From: Kitasatospora sp. NBC_01246
GTDB taxonomy: Bacteria; Actinomycetota; Actinomycetes; Streptomycetales; Streptomycetaceae
Assembly (NCBI RefSeq): GCF_036226505.1
Contig: NZ_CP108484.1
Span: 558,001-622,000, forward strand
DNA: 64,000 nucleotides
Direction: 5' to 3'
Part shown: positions 33,613-42,059 of the stretch, one piece after another
Position numbering within the stretch: position 1 is the stretch's first letter
Layout of the letters: every line of letters starts with the position of its first letter
Notes under the pieces: generated by a model
Told to the model about the DNA's origin: nothing
Database searches by the model: none
The model's input: only the letters and a program-made list of their open reading frames with translations
Program-made: the position numbers and the translations under genes

Positions 33613-34566
33613 ATGGCCGGCAACGAACCCGACTTCGACGCGATCGCGGACGAGCTCCACACCCTCGCCCCGCAGGACTTCACAACGGCCCGGAACCGGC
33701 ACGCGGACGCCCTGAAGAAGACCGACCCGCAGCTCGCCAAGCAGGTCCGTGCGCTGCGCCGCCCCACCCAGGCCGCCTGGGCCGCCAACCTCCTCGCTCA
33801 CCGGCACGGCGACCTGGTCGGGCAGCTGCTGGACCTCGGGCAGGCGCTGCGCGACGCCCAGGAGCACCTCGCCGGGGAGCAGTTGCGCACGCTCACCGAG
33901 CAGCGGCGGCAGCTGGTGCGGGCGCTGACGGGGCAGGCCGAGCGCGACGCGGCGGAGGCCGGACACCCGCTCGGCGCCGACGCCGTCGCCGAGGTGGACC
34001 GGACGCTGGGCGCCGCGCTGGCGGACCCGGACGCCGCCCGCGCCCTCGCGGCGGGGCGGCTGACGGCTCCGCTGGACCCGGTGCTGTGGCCGGGCGCCGG
34101 GAAGCCGGGGAGCCGGAAGCCGGGGACCGGGGCCGCGACGAAGAAGGCCGCCGGGACGTCCCCCGCGTCGGCGCGCGACTCGCGCCCCACGAAGGCACAG
34201 GCCGCGGCCGAACGGCGGCGCCGGCGCGAACAGGAACAGGCCCGCAAGGCCTTGGCCGGCGCGGAACAGGCCGCGGACAAAGCCGACACCCGGGCCGCGG
34301 AGGCCTCTCGGGCCCTCGACGAGGCGGAGTCGGCCCGCCGACGGGCGGAGACCGAAGCCGAGCAGGCCCGGGCCGCGCTCGCCGAGGCGCAGGACCGCGA
34401 AGCCCTCGCCCGGGAGCGCCTCACGCGCGCCGAGAAGCAGGCGCGATCCGCCGAAGACGCGGCGCGCACCGCCGACGACCGGGCCGCCAAGGCCCACGAA
34501 GGCGTCCAGGAGGCGGCCGAGCGCCTGCGGGTGTCGCAGAGCGACGACGACCAACAGCCGGGCTGA
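33613..34566 (+). CDS. Coiled-coil hypothetical protein
   Basis: The 317-residue protein begins with a globular ~150-residue region (FDAIADELHTLAPQDFTTAR; QVRALRRPTQAAWAANLLAH). A Lys/Ala-rich linker (KPGSRKPGTG) leads into a ~125-residue Ala/Glu/Arg coiled coil (ERRRRREQEQARKALAGAEQ onward). The two-part plan is common among actinobacterial proteins annotated only as hypothetical; a structural or chromosome-associated role is possible but unproven. The ATG at 33613 lacks an obvious ribosome site. Confidence 0.75.
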   Translation: MAGNEPDFDAIADELHTLAPQDFTTARNRHADALKKTDPQLAKQVRALRRPTQAAWAANLLAHRHGDLVGQLLDLGQALRDAQEHLAGEQLRTLTEQRRQLVRALTGQAERDAAEAGHPLGADAVAEVDRTLGAALADPDAARALAAGRLTAPLDPVLWPGAGKPGSRKPGTGAATKKAAGTSPASARDSRPTKAQAAAERRRRREQEQARKALAGAEQAADKADTRAAEASRALDEAESARRRAETEAEQARAALAEAQDREALARERLTRAEKQARSAEDAARTADDRAAKAHEGVQEAAERLRVSQSDDDQQPG

Positions 34567-34642
34567 GCGCCGCCGGTCACCCTGCGCCCCACAGGCGGGC
34601 ACCCGGCGGAGCCGGTCCTCCCGGAGCGGGGCCGCGAACGGA

Positions 34643-34870
34643 TCAGCGGCAGATCCGGTAGCCGTCGCCCCCCGGGGCCGCTGCCGCCCACCGCCGGGGC
34701 GGGTGACCACGACGTCGCCCTCCTCGTACGAGAGCCGATCGCCCGCCGCGACCAACACCGGCCGGTCCGGTCCGACCCGGAAGCCGGAGTATGGAAGTCG
34801 GAGTGCGGCAGCATCCGGGAGACGGGCGTGGCACCGTCGAGCAGCATTCGCAGGTGCGGAGCGTCCCGCC
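34643..34870 (-). pseudogene. Possible frameshifted gene relic
   Basis: On the minus strand three frames each give protein-like segments in order: LRMLLDGATPVSRMLPHSDF, then YSGFRVGPDRPVLVAAGDRL with SYEEGDVVVTRP, then WAAAAPGGDGYRICR and a stop. This order suggests a small gene with two frameshifts. No family recognised. Confidence 0.3.
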
Positions 34871-34978
34871 GGGGGCCGCTGCCGCCGCGACGGGGTCGGA
34901 GACCGCCCGACCGTCGGCGGTGCCCCACCACGCGGGAACTCGGTGGCAGGTCGATCAGTGGTCGTGTTGACTTCCGGC

Positions 34979-35902
34979 GTGAGTCACGTGGCCAACATCA
35001 TGATCTCCGTCGAGTTCACCGACCGGCCGGCCGTCGAAGCGCTGAGCCAGTGGTTGCGGACGTCCGCCCCACGACGCGGCTACGAACCGGGCGCCGTCGG
35101 GTGGGTCGGGTCGCTGAACGAGACGACCGGGAGCGACACGCGCTGGGGCGGCGGCAAGTACCCGGAGTGCGAGGTCTTCGCCGGTGCGCTCAACCACGCG
35201 GACCTCGCCGGACTGGTCGCCCGTGTCGAGCGCGTCCCGTGGGTCCACCCGGAGTCGGTGCAGCTGTTCGTGATGGACCAGGAGCAGTCCTACTTCCGGG
35301 TCTGGATGTTCCACGGCCCGAGGCTGCGGCAGATCGCCCCCGAAGGCAGGGAGGACGACATCTACCCCGACGGGGGGCCGTCCGACATCCACACGCGGTT
35401 CGCGCTCGCCGACGACGCCGAGTTCCTCCGCGACCTGGTGGTCGCCGCCGTCAACTGGGCACCCGGCCGGGATGTCTCGCGCGAGGCGGTGCTCTCCGAC
35501 CCGCGCAACGCCCACTACGTGGACGGCTGGCCCGGTCGGGGCGACCTGGGCATCGTGGCACTCTCGACCGGGGAGGCCACCGGGTGGCAGCCGCTCCCGG
35601 TCGGCGCCGCGTGGCTGCGGTACCTCCCGGCGGAGGACCCCGGCTACGGCTTCGTCGACCCGGCCGTGCCGGAGCTGAGCATCGGCATCACCGCCGCCCA
35701 GCGTGGCCGGGGCATCGGAACCCTGCTGATCAGGCGTCTGCTGCGGACCGCCGCCGAGGCCGGCGTCGAACGCGTCTCGCTGAGCGTCGAGCGGGACAAC
35801 CCCGCCCTCCGGCTGTACGAGCGCGAGGGCTTCCGCGTGCACGACCCGCGCGAGGGCGAGGACGCGCTGACCATGGTCACCCGCCTCCGCCGGGACTCCT
35901 GA
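34979..35902 (+). CDS. Two-domain protein: unknown N-terminal domain fused to GNAT acetyltransferase
   Basis: The 307-residue protein (from GTG 34979; GTG 34988 or ATG 35000 are alternatives) has an N-terminal ~125-residue domain (MISVEFTDRPAVEALSQWLR; VERVPWVHPESVQLFVMDQE QSYFRVWMF) that I cannot assign, and a C-terminal GNAT domain (~135-305). The GNAT part shows the acetyl-CoA loop ITAAQRGRGIGTLLIRRLL (R/Q-x-x-G-x-G/A) and LSVERDNPALRLYEREGF. Immune-protein-like N-terminal domains of this size exist, but there is no adjacent toxin. Start choice lacks a ribosome site. Acceptor unknown. Confidence 0.75.
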   Translation: MSHVANIMISVEFTDRPAVEALSQWLRTSAPRRGYEPGAVGWVGSLNETTGSDTRWGGGKYPECEVFAGALNHADLAGLVARVERVPWVHPESVQLFVMDQEQSYFRVWMFHGPRLRQIAPEGREDDIYPDGGPSDIHTRFALADDAEFLRDLVVAAVNWAPGRDVSREAVLSDPRNAHYVDGWPGRGDLGIVALSTGEATGWQPLPVGAAWLRYLPAEDPGYGFVDPAVPELSIGITAAQRGRGIGTLLIRRLLRTAAEAGVERVSLSVERDNPALRLYEREGFRVHDPREGEDALTMVTRLRRDS

Positions 35903-36074
35903 CCGGGTGGCCGCCCGGCCGTCGGGGCACGGGAGGCGGGCCGGACGGCCAGGAGTCCCGGCCGACGGCCGGTGCTCCTGCCCGAAAGGGAAGGCGGCGG
36001 AGGGGGCTGTCCCCCGGGCGGGTCCGGGGGTGTGCTGTCGTGATCTTCGGCCGCCGGGTTCCTAGCGTGGTCAC

Positions 36075-37688
36075 ATGACAGCTCATCACCTTCCCTTCGG
36101 TCCGGCCGCCGTGGCACCGCCGGTCGCCCGCCGGGCCACGGCGGCGGGCCTCGCCCTCGCCGCCTGCCTGACGGTGGCGTCCGCCGTGACCGCCCCCGCC
36201 GCCGGGGCGGCGTCCGCCTCCGCCGACAGCGCCGCCTCCACCCCCCGGGGCCTGGAGCGCTACTACCACCAGCCCCTCGACTGGAGCAGCTGCGTCCAGG
36301 GCCCGGACGACCAGGTCGGCGCGGGCCTGGAGGAGGCGGGCGCGACCTGCGCCGACGTCACCGTGCCACTCGACTACGCCGACCCCCGGGGCCGTACGAT
36401 CACCGTCGCGATCTCCCGGATCAAGGCCACCGACACCCGCCACCGGATCGGCCCACTGCTGCTCAACGACGGCGGCCCGGGCGGCCAGACCCTCGGGAGC
36501 CCGCCGCGCGTCCACACGGCGCTCAAGGAGACCGCCGGCCGCTACGACATCATCGGCATGGACCCGCGCTTCGTCGGCCGCAGCACCCCGCTGGACTGCG
36601 GCTGGCCGGTCGGCACCAACCTCGTCTCGGCCGGGCTCGGCCGGGCGAGCTTCGACCGGCAGGTCGCCCTCCAGAAGGACCTCGCCGCCAAGTGCCGGGC
36701 GGCGGCCGGACCGCTGCTGCCGCACGCCGGCACGCGCAACACGGCCCGCGACATGGACGTCATCCGCGGTGCGCTCGGCGAGCGGAGGATCTCCTACCTG
36801 GGGGTCTCGTACGGGACGTACCTGGGCACGGTCTACACCCAGATGTTCCCCGGCCGCTACGACCGGGTGGTACTCGACGGGGCGCTCGACCCGCGCACCT
36901 ACGGGCCGGTGCTGCTCCCCCACCTGCTGGCGGAGAACGAGCAGGCGCTCGCCGACTGGGCGGCCTGGACGGCGGACCGCCACGACACCTACCGGCTCGG
37001 CCGGACCGCCGACGAGGTGACGGCGGGCATCCGGCGGCTCGTCGAGGCGTCGGCGCGCGCCCCGCTGACCGTCGGCAGCGGCACCGACACCTTCCGACTG
37101 GACGACACCCGGGTGCCGTTCCTGCTGTTCGCCGGACTCGCGGACGACACCGACGCCGCACGCGCGAGCCTGGCCGAGCAGATCGCGGTGCTCGCCGAGG
37201 CGGCGGCGGGGCGGCCGGCCCTGCCGTCGGCGGCCTTCACCGCCATCCTGCGGTTCGCGTTCACCGGGGAGGCGTCGCCCACCGGCAGCTCCCAGCAGGC
37301 GGTCATGTGCGCGGACGCCTCGGCGCCGCGCGACCCCGAGGCGTACTGGCGGGAGATCGAGCGCAGCCGGGTCGAGCACCCGCTGTTCGGCCCGCTGGTC
37401 CACAACATCAACCCGTGCGCCTTCTGGGACCGCCCGCGCGAGGCCCGCACCGAGGTGCGACGCGACGCCGAGGTGCTGATAGTCGCCGCCACCGGCGACC
37501 CGCGCACCACCTACCGGGACAGCGTCGCGCTGCACGGGCTGCTGCCCGCCTCCCGGCTGCTGACCTTGGAGGGTGCCAACCGGCACGCCCTGTACGGCCT
37601 GTACGGCAACGCCTGCGTGGACGACACGGTCAACGCCTACCTGGCGGGGGGCCGGCTGCCGAAGGGCGACCGGACCTGCGCGAAGTAG
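36075..37688 (+). CDS. Secreted alpha/beta hydrolase, S33 tripeptidyl-aminopeptidase type
   Basis: The 537-residue protein has a signal peptide (RR near residue 20 then ATAAGLALAACLTVASAVTA, AXA cleavage near 46-49) and an alpha/beta hydrolase fold. NDGGPGGQTL is the oxyanion HGGPG-like element and GVSYGTYLG carries the nucleophile Ser (~245); the C-terminal TAP-like region (ILIVAATGDPRTTYRDS, EGANRHALYG) supplies Asp and His. Streptomyces use such enzymes to trim tripeptides from the N-terminus of secreted proteins. It is monocistronic and ends before a clear hairpin. Confidence 0.92.
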   Translation: MTAHHLPFGPAAVAPPVARRATAAGLALAACLTVASAVTAPAAGAASASADSAASTPRGLERYYHQPLDWSSCVQGPDDQVGAGLEEAGATCADVTVPLDYADPRGRTITVAISRIKATDTRHRIGPLLLNDGGPGGQTLGSPPRVHTALKETAGRYDIIGMDPRFVGRSTPLDCGWPVGTNLVSAGLGRASFDRQVALQKDLAAKCRAAAGPLLPHAGTRNTARDMDVIRGALGERRISYLGVSYGTYLGTVYTQMFPGRYDRVVLDGALDPRTYGPVLLPHLLAENEQALADWAAWTADRHDTYRLGRTADEVTAGIRRLVEASARAPLTVGSGTDTFRLDDTRVPFLLFAGLADDTDAARASLAEQIAVLAEAAAGRPALPSAAFTAILRFAFTGEASPTGSSQQAVMCADASAPRDPEAYWREIERSRVEHPLFGPLVHNINPCAFWDRPREARTEVRRDAEVLIVAATGDPRTTYRDSVALHGLLPASRLLTLEGANRHALYGLYGNACVDDTVNAYLAGGRLPKGDRTCAK

Positions 37689-37695
37689 CGCTCCG

Positions 37696-37727
37696 CTCCG
37701 GCCGTCCCCGCCCCGGGACGGCCGGAG
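37696..37727. terminator. Hairpin after the S33 peptidase gene
   Basis: A 13-bp perfect stem (37696-37708 with 37715-37727) and 6-nt loop lie between the convergent peptidase and GNAT genes. Confidence 0.7.
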
Positions 37728-37760
37728 CCGGGCGCGGGTCGGCCCCGCTCCGCGGCGCCC

Positions 37761-38192
37761 TCACTCCTCGCCGAGGACCATCCACTTCTCCGGCTTCTCC
37801 ATCGGCACGAACCCGGCCTTGGCGTAGACCTCGTGGGCGTCCGCCGTGGCCAGCATGACGCGGCGCAGCCCGTACGGGGCGAGGTGGTCGCGGACGGCGG
37901 CGGCCAGGGCCGTCCCGAGCCCTCTGCCGCGGGCCGAGGGCTCGATGTACACGTCGCAGAGCCAGGCGAAGGTGGTCCGGTCGGTGACCACCCGCGCGTA
38001 GCCGAGCTGGGTGCCCGCAGCCCGGTCGTAGACGCCGAAGTTGAGGGAGGCGGCGATCGCGGAGTCCTGCTTCTCCCGGGGGCGGCCGCGTGCCCAGTAG
38101 GCGTCCTGGGACAGCCACCGGTGGATCAGTTCGGTATCGAGGCGTGCCGGGTCCGTCGAGATCTCGTAGCCGTCGGAGAGGTCATTCGTCAT
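37761..38192 (-). CDS. GNAT-family N-acetyltransferase
   Basis: A 143-residue single-domain acetyltransferase. The fold landmarks are YARVVTDRTTFAWLCDVYIE, the acetyl-CoA loop SARGRGLGTALAAAV (R-G-x-G-x-A) and YGLRRVMLATADAHEVYAKA with the C-terminal GFVPMEKPEKWM. Such small GNATs act on amines, antibiotics or protein N-termini; this one cannot be narrowed down. It lies 85 nt downstream of the aldehyde-dehydrogenase gene on the same strand and may be in its operon. Confidence 0.9.
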   Translation of the reverse strand: MTNDLSDGYEISTDPARLDTELIHRWLSQDAYWARGRPREKQDSAIAASLNFGVYDRAAGTQLGYARVVTDRTTFAWLCDVYIEPSARGRGLGTALAAAVRDHLAPYGLRRVMLATADAHEVYAKAGFVPMEKPEKWMVLGEE

Positions 38193-38277
38193 ACCGGAAT
38201 CCAACCAGGCCGGGCCCCCACCGATCCAGGTGCGGGCCCGGTGGCCGGGCGTCCGGCCACCGCTGCGCGGGCGCGCG

Positions 38278-39720
38278 TCAGAGGGTGATGGTCTTGTACT
38301 CGGTGTAGGTGCCGAGGCCGACGGCGCCGAACTCGCGGCCGATGCCGCTGGCCTTGAAGCCGCCGAAGGGGCCGTCGAAGCCGACACCGGCCCCGTTCAC
38401 GGTCACCGTGCCGGTCCGGATCCGGCGGGCGACCGCCAGGGCGTGCTCCTCGTCGGCGGACCAGACGCCGCCCGACAGGCCGTACTCGGAGTCGTTGGCG
38501 ATGCGGACGGCGTCGTCCTCGTCCTCGTAGGGGATGACCACCAGGACGGGGCCGAAGATCTCCTCCTGGGCGATGCGCATGGCGTTGTCCACGTCGGCGA
38601 AGAGGGTGGGGGTCACGTAGTTGCCGCCCTCCAGCCCCGCCGGGACCTCGGGGCCGCCGGTGACGAGGCGGGCGCCCTCCTCGATGCCGATCGCGATGTA
38701 CCGGCGGACGCGCTCCTGCTGGTCGGGGCGGATCATCGGTCCGATGAAGGTGTCCGGGTCCGCCGGGTCACCGACCTTCAGGGACTCGACGAGCACCTTG
38801 AGTTCCGCGACCACCTCCTCGTAGCGGCTGCGCGGGGCCAGGACGCGGGTCTGGGCGATGCAGGACTCGCCGTTGTTGAGCAGGGAGGAGAACTTCAGCC
38901 CCTGCACCGCCCGGTGGATGTCGGCGTCGGCCAGGATGACGGCCGCGGACTTGCCGCCCAGCTCCAGGCTGACCCGCTTGAGCTGCTCCCCCGCGATCGC
39001 GGCGATGCGCCGGCCGGCCGGGGTCGAGCCGGTGAAGGCGATCTTGTCGACCTCGGGGTGGGAGATCAGGTACTCGCTGGTCTCGCGGTCGGCGGGCAGC
39101 ACGCTGATCACCCCGGCGGGCAGCCCCACCTGGGCCAGCAGGTCGGCGAGGAGGCCCATGCTGAGCGAGTTCTCCGGCGAGACCTTCAGGACCACCGAGT
39201 TGCCGGCGAGCAGCGCCGGGATGATCTTCGTGGTCGCGGAGGAGAAGGGCGAGTTCCACGGGATCACGGCGGCCACCACGCCGACGGCCTCACGACGGAC
39301 CACGCTTCGCACCGGCGAGGCCGGGTCGGAGGGCGGCAGGGTCTCCTCCCACCCGAACTCCTCCGCCGCCTTCAGGTAGGCGTTGGCCTGGCGGGTCAGG
39401 CCCGGCTGGCCGGCCCGGGTGAACCAGCCCGCGGAGCCGTTCTCGGCGGCGATCAGGGCAGCGATCCGCTCCGCCTGCCGCTCGCGCAGCGCGTTGAAGC
39501 GCCGCAGCACCGCCACGCGCTCCAGCGGCGGGGTGTCGCGCCAGGTGCCCTCGACGAACGCGGCCCGGGCCGCCGCCACCGCACGGTCGACGTCCGCCCG
39601 CCGGGCCTGCGCGGCGCGGCCGATCACCGTCCGGTCGTGCGGGGACCGGATGTCGAGCAGGGCGGCCTCACTCGGCTCGGTCCAGGCGCCTGCGATGAAG
39701 AGCCGGTCATAGACGATCAC
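38278..39720 (-). CDS. NAD(P)-dependent aldehyde dehydrogenase
   Basis: The 480-residue enzyme has canonical ALDH residues: Asn in VIPWNSPFSSATTKI, the Glu in VSLELGGKSAAVI, the nucleophile Cys in NNGESCIAQTRVL and EEIFGPVLVV. It would oxidise an aldehyde to the acid with NAD(P). The GTG start at 39720 has AAGGAGTGG upstream. Its nearest relatives in style are betaine-aldehyde or vanillin-type dehydrogenases, but no specific pathway gene is adjacent. The GNAT gene downstream may be co-transcribed. Confidence 0.93.
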   Translation of the reverse strand: MIVYDRLFIAGAWTEPSEAALLDIRSPHDRTVIGRAAQARRADVDRAVAAARAAFVEGTWRDTPPLERVAVLRRFNALRERQAERIAALIAAENGSAGWFTRAGQPGLTRQANAYLKAAEEFGWEETLPPSDPASPVRSVVRREAVGVVAAVIPWNSPFSSATTKIIPALLAGNSVVLKVSPENSLSMGLLADLLAQVGLPAGVISVLPADRETSEYLISHPEVDKIAFTGSTPAGRRIAAIAGEQLKRVSLELGGKSAAVILADADIHRAVQGLKFSSLLNNGESCIAQTRVLAPRSRYEEVVAELKVLVESLKVGDPADPDTFIGPMIRPDQQERVRRYIAIGIEEGARLVTGGPEVPAGLEGGNYVTPTLFADVDNAMRIAQEEIFGPVLVVIPYEDEDDAVRIANDSEYGLSGGVWSADEEHALAVARRIRTGTVTVNGAGVGFDGPFGGFKASGIGREFGAVGLGTYTEYKTITL

Positions 39721-40072
39721 GCTTCCACTCCTTCGATATCTGTCACTCGACAGTAGCATTTACTCGCTGATTCAACTCGCTGTCGTTGCATTTGATGGCG
39801 GGGTGGCGCCGCGGTCCGTCCGATCGCCGAGGTCCGATGCCGCGCGGACCGGGGGCCTCGCCCCGTCACGACGGTTGCGCACGGCGTCGGCGCGCGGCAT
39901 CAGTCATTCGACTGCGGACCCGGAGACGCCCGGAGGGGCGCGGCGCGGCCGCCGCCCCGACCGTCAACTGACTGATGTGCCGGCCCGCCGGGAACGGAAG
40001 AGTGCGGTGTGCCGGGCAGGACGGACACCCGCCCCGTCCGGGGACACATCCGCGTCACACGGAAGGCTCGAC
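39721..40072. other. Divergent intergenic region with short direct repeats
   Basis: No gene supported. Two ACTCGCTG octamers 13 bp apart (about 39763-39783) lie in an AT-rich patch within 70 bp of the aldehyde-dehydrogenase start, flanked by CGACAG and CTGTCG, likely part of its promoter-operator. Confidence 0.4.
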
Positions 40073-41134
40073 ATGATCGACAGGCGTAGCTTCAACAGGG
40101 CCCTGGGACTGGGTGCCGGTGCGGCCGCGGTCTCGATGGCCAACCTGCCGGGCACGGCCACCGCCGCGCCCGTCCCCGGCGGCCCCGGCGCGGCCCCGGT
40201 CGTGCCCACGATCACCCCGGGCACGCACACGTCCTTCCCGCGGCTGAAGCAGGCCGAGGCCGGGCTGCTGAACGTGGGATACGCCGAACTCGGCCCCGCG
40301 CACGGACCGGTGGTGCTCTGCCTGCACGGCTGGCCGTACGACATCCACAGCTACGTCGACGTCGCCCCGCTCCTGGCCGGCCTCGGGTACCGCGTGATCG
40401 TCCCCTTTCTGCGCGGGCACGGCACCACCCGGTTCCTGTCGCCCCGGACCTTCCGCAACGGCCAGCAGTCCGCCATCGCGATGGACGTCATCGCCCTGCT
40501 GGACACCCTCCGGATCGACCGCGCCGTGGTGGCCGGGTTCGACTGGGGGTCCCGGACCGGGGACGTCCTCGCGGCCCTGTGGCCCGAACGGGTCAAGGCC
40601 CTGGTGTCGGTGAGCGGCTACCTCATCACCAACCGCCAGGCGCAGCTGGACCCGATCGCGCCGGCCGGCGAGCACACCTGGTGGTACCAGTACTACTTCG
40701 CCACCGAACGCGGCAGGAAGGCCATGGAGGACAAGGGCCTGCGCCACGATCTGACCCGCTTCGTCTGGCAGCAGGTCTCCCCCACCTGGAAGTTCGACGA
40801 CGCGACCTTCGAGCGCACGGAGGCCGCCTTCGAGAACCCCGACTACGCCGCGGTCGTGATCCACAACTACCGCTGGCGGCTCAGCGTCGCCGACGGCGAG
40901 CGCCGCTACGACCGCTACGAGGACCGGCTGGCCCTGAAGCCGACCATCGGGGTGCCGACGATCACCCTCGACCCCGCGCTGGACCCGTTCACCGCTCCCG
41001 GCGACGGCGCCTCGTACCGGGCCATGTTCACCGGGAAGTACGAGCACCGGACGCTCGGCGGCATCGGCCACAACCTGCCCCAGGAGGCGCCGACCGCGTT
41101 CGCCCAGGCCGTCGTGGACGTGGACCACTTCTGA
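40073..41134 (+). CDS. Tat-exported alpha/beta hydrolase, epoxide-hydrolase-like
   Basis: The 353-residue protein opens MIDRRSFNRALGLGAGAAAV: a twin-arginine (RRSFNR) leader with an AXA site near residue 31. The fold has LHGWPYDIHSY (oxyanion HGxP), FDWGSRTG with an Asp nucleophile, and IGHNLPQEAP with the general-base His. Asp instead of Ser at the nucleophile elbow is the mark of epoxide hydrolases and haloalkane dehalogenases. Export with folded state via Tat suggests action on an extracellular lipid epoxide or halogenated compound. The next gene is a TetR regulator on the same strand, 113 nt away. Confidence 0.9.
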   Translation: MIDRRSFNRALGLGAGAAAVSMANLPGTATAAPVPGGPGAAPVVPTITPGTHTSFPRLKQAEAGLLNVGYAELGPAHGPVVLCLHGWPYDIHSYVDVAPLLAGLGYRVIVPFLRGHGTTRFLSPRTFRNGQQSAIAMDVIALLDTLRIDRAVVAGFDWGSRTGDVLAALWPERVKALVSVSGYLITNRQAQLDPIAPAGEHTWWYQYYFATERGRKAMEDKGLRHDLTRFVWQQVSPTWKFDDATFERTEAAFENPDYAAVVIHNYRWRLSVADGERRYDRYEDRLALKPTIGVPTITLDPALDPFTAPGDGASYRAMFTGKYEHRTLGGIGHNLPQEAPTAFAQAVVDVDHF

Positions 41135-41247
41135 CGGCGCGCCGCCGGGAGGGGGCCGGCCCCCTCCCGGCGCAGGTCCCCGCGCTACTGACACAGCGAC
41201 GAGGTGGTTGCGAGCCGAAGCTGCACACCGCCGCTAGACTCCCCCCC

Positions 41248-41790
41248 GTGAGAGCTGACGCCGCGCGGAACATCGAAGCCGTCCTGACGACGGGAGCGCG
41301 GATGCTGGCCGCCGACCCGGGCGCGAGCATCGCGAGCATCGCCGCCGAGGCCGGGGTGGACCGGCGGACCGTCTACCGGCGCTTCAGCTCCCGCGAGGAA
41401 CTCCTCACCGCGATCCACTCCGCCCGCCTGGACGCCGTCGAGCGGGCCATCGCCGACGCCCGTCTGCGCGAGGCCCCCGTCGCCGTGGCCCTGCACCGCT
41501 ACGTGGAGAACGTCATCGAGGTCAACCGCGCCTGGCCGGTGGACCTGGCCCGGATGCTCGCCGACGAGGAGACCCGCAGGCGCCGCGACAGCTCCGTCGC
41601 CGAGGTCGGGGACTTCCTCCGACGCGCCGTCACCGAAGGGCTGCTGCGCCCCGGCCTCCCCGAGGGCTGGGTCGCCGCCCTGCTGCCCCAGCTCGTGCAC
41701 CTGGTGACACGTCAGGCGCCCGACCTGGCCGCCGGACCGGCGGCCGACCTGGTGGTCGACACCCTGCTGCGGGGGGCCGGCGCGCCGTGA
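41248..41790 (+). CDS. TetR-family regulator
   Basis: The 180-residue protein has an N-terminal helix-turn-helix (SIASIAAEAGVDRRTVYRRF SSREELLTAI, ~27-56) and a helical C-domain (AVALHRYVENVIEVNRAWPV DLARM). The GTG at 41248 is 7 nt after TAGACT (41235-41240) with no ribosome site, so it looks leaderless. The preceding hydrolase gene is the most likely target. Confidence 0.9.
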   Translation: MRADAARNIEAVLTTGARMLAADPGASIASIAAEAGVDRRTVYRRFSSREELLTAIHSARLDAVERAIADARLREAPVAVALHRYVENVIEVNRAWPVDLARMLADEETRRRRDSSVAEVGDFLRRAVTEGLLRPGLPEGWVAALLPQLVHLVTRQAPDLAAGPAADLVVDTLLRGAGAP

Positions 41791-41904
41791 CGCGCCCGGC
41801 CCGGCGCGGCGGCCCGCCCCCCGCGACCGGCCCCGACCGATCGCCCACACACGGTGCTATGCTCGACGGCGGAAAACCCATCTGACGGAAAGCGTGGAGC
41901 AGAC

Positions 41905-41934
41905 ATGGCGGGTGACGACGACATCTCCGGGTGA
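41905..41934 (+). CDS. Leader peptide MAGDDDISG upstream of the ABC-F gene
   Basis: The ATG at 41905 follows GTGGAGCAG, a fair ribosome site, and the stop is at 41932-41934. The three consecutive Asp codons and following Ile-Ser could be a pausing site for a drug-bound ribosome. The peptide is too short for any enzymatic role. Confidence 0.6.
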   Translation: MAGDDDISG

Positions 41935-41945
41935 GACCCGGTCCT

Positions 41946-41999
41946 GAAGCCGTCGGCGGGCATCGGTGCCCCGGGCCAACGGCTTCGTTCGTCGTTCCC
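41946..41999 (+). terminator. Attenuator-like hairpin in the ABC-F leader
   Basis: GAAGCCGT (41946-41953) pairs with ACGGCTTC (41979-41986); the loop contains an internal stem GGGCA (41958-41962)/TGCCC (41967-41971). The T-rich tail GTTCGTCGTTCCC follows. It begins 11 nt after the leader-peptide stop, so a stalled ribosome would cover it. Confidence 0.6.
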
Positions 42000-42059
42000 T
42001 TCCCCCTGTCTGCTCGCAGGCCGAGGTGTCTCCGCCTGCCCATCCTCCGGGTTGTCCTC

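Larger units (their letters stand above)
41858..42059 (+). promoter_or_regulatory. ABC-F leader region with promoter, upstream ORF and hairpin
   Basis: TATGCT (41858-41863) is an apt -10, so a leader of about 190 nt precedes the ABC-F start codon at 42060. It encodes a nine-residue peptide and then a long hairpin with a T-rich tail. Leaders of this design regulate ABC-F resistance genes in several bacteria by ribosome-mediated attenuation. Confidence 0.65.
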
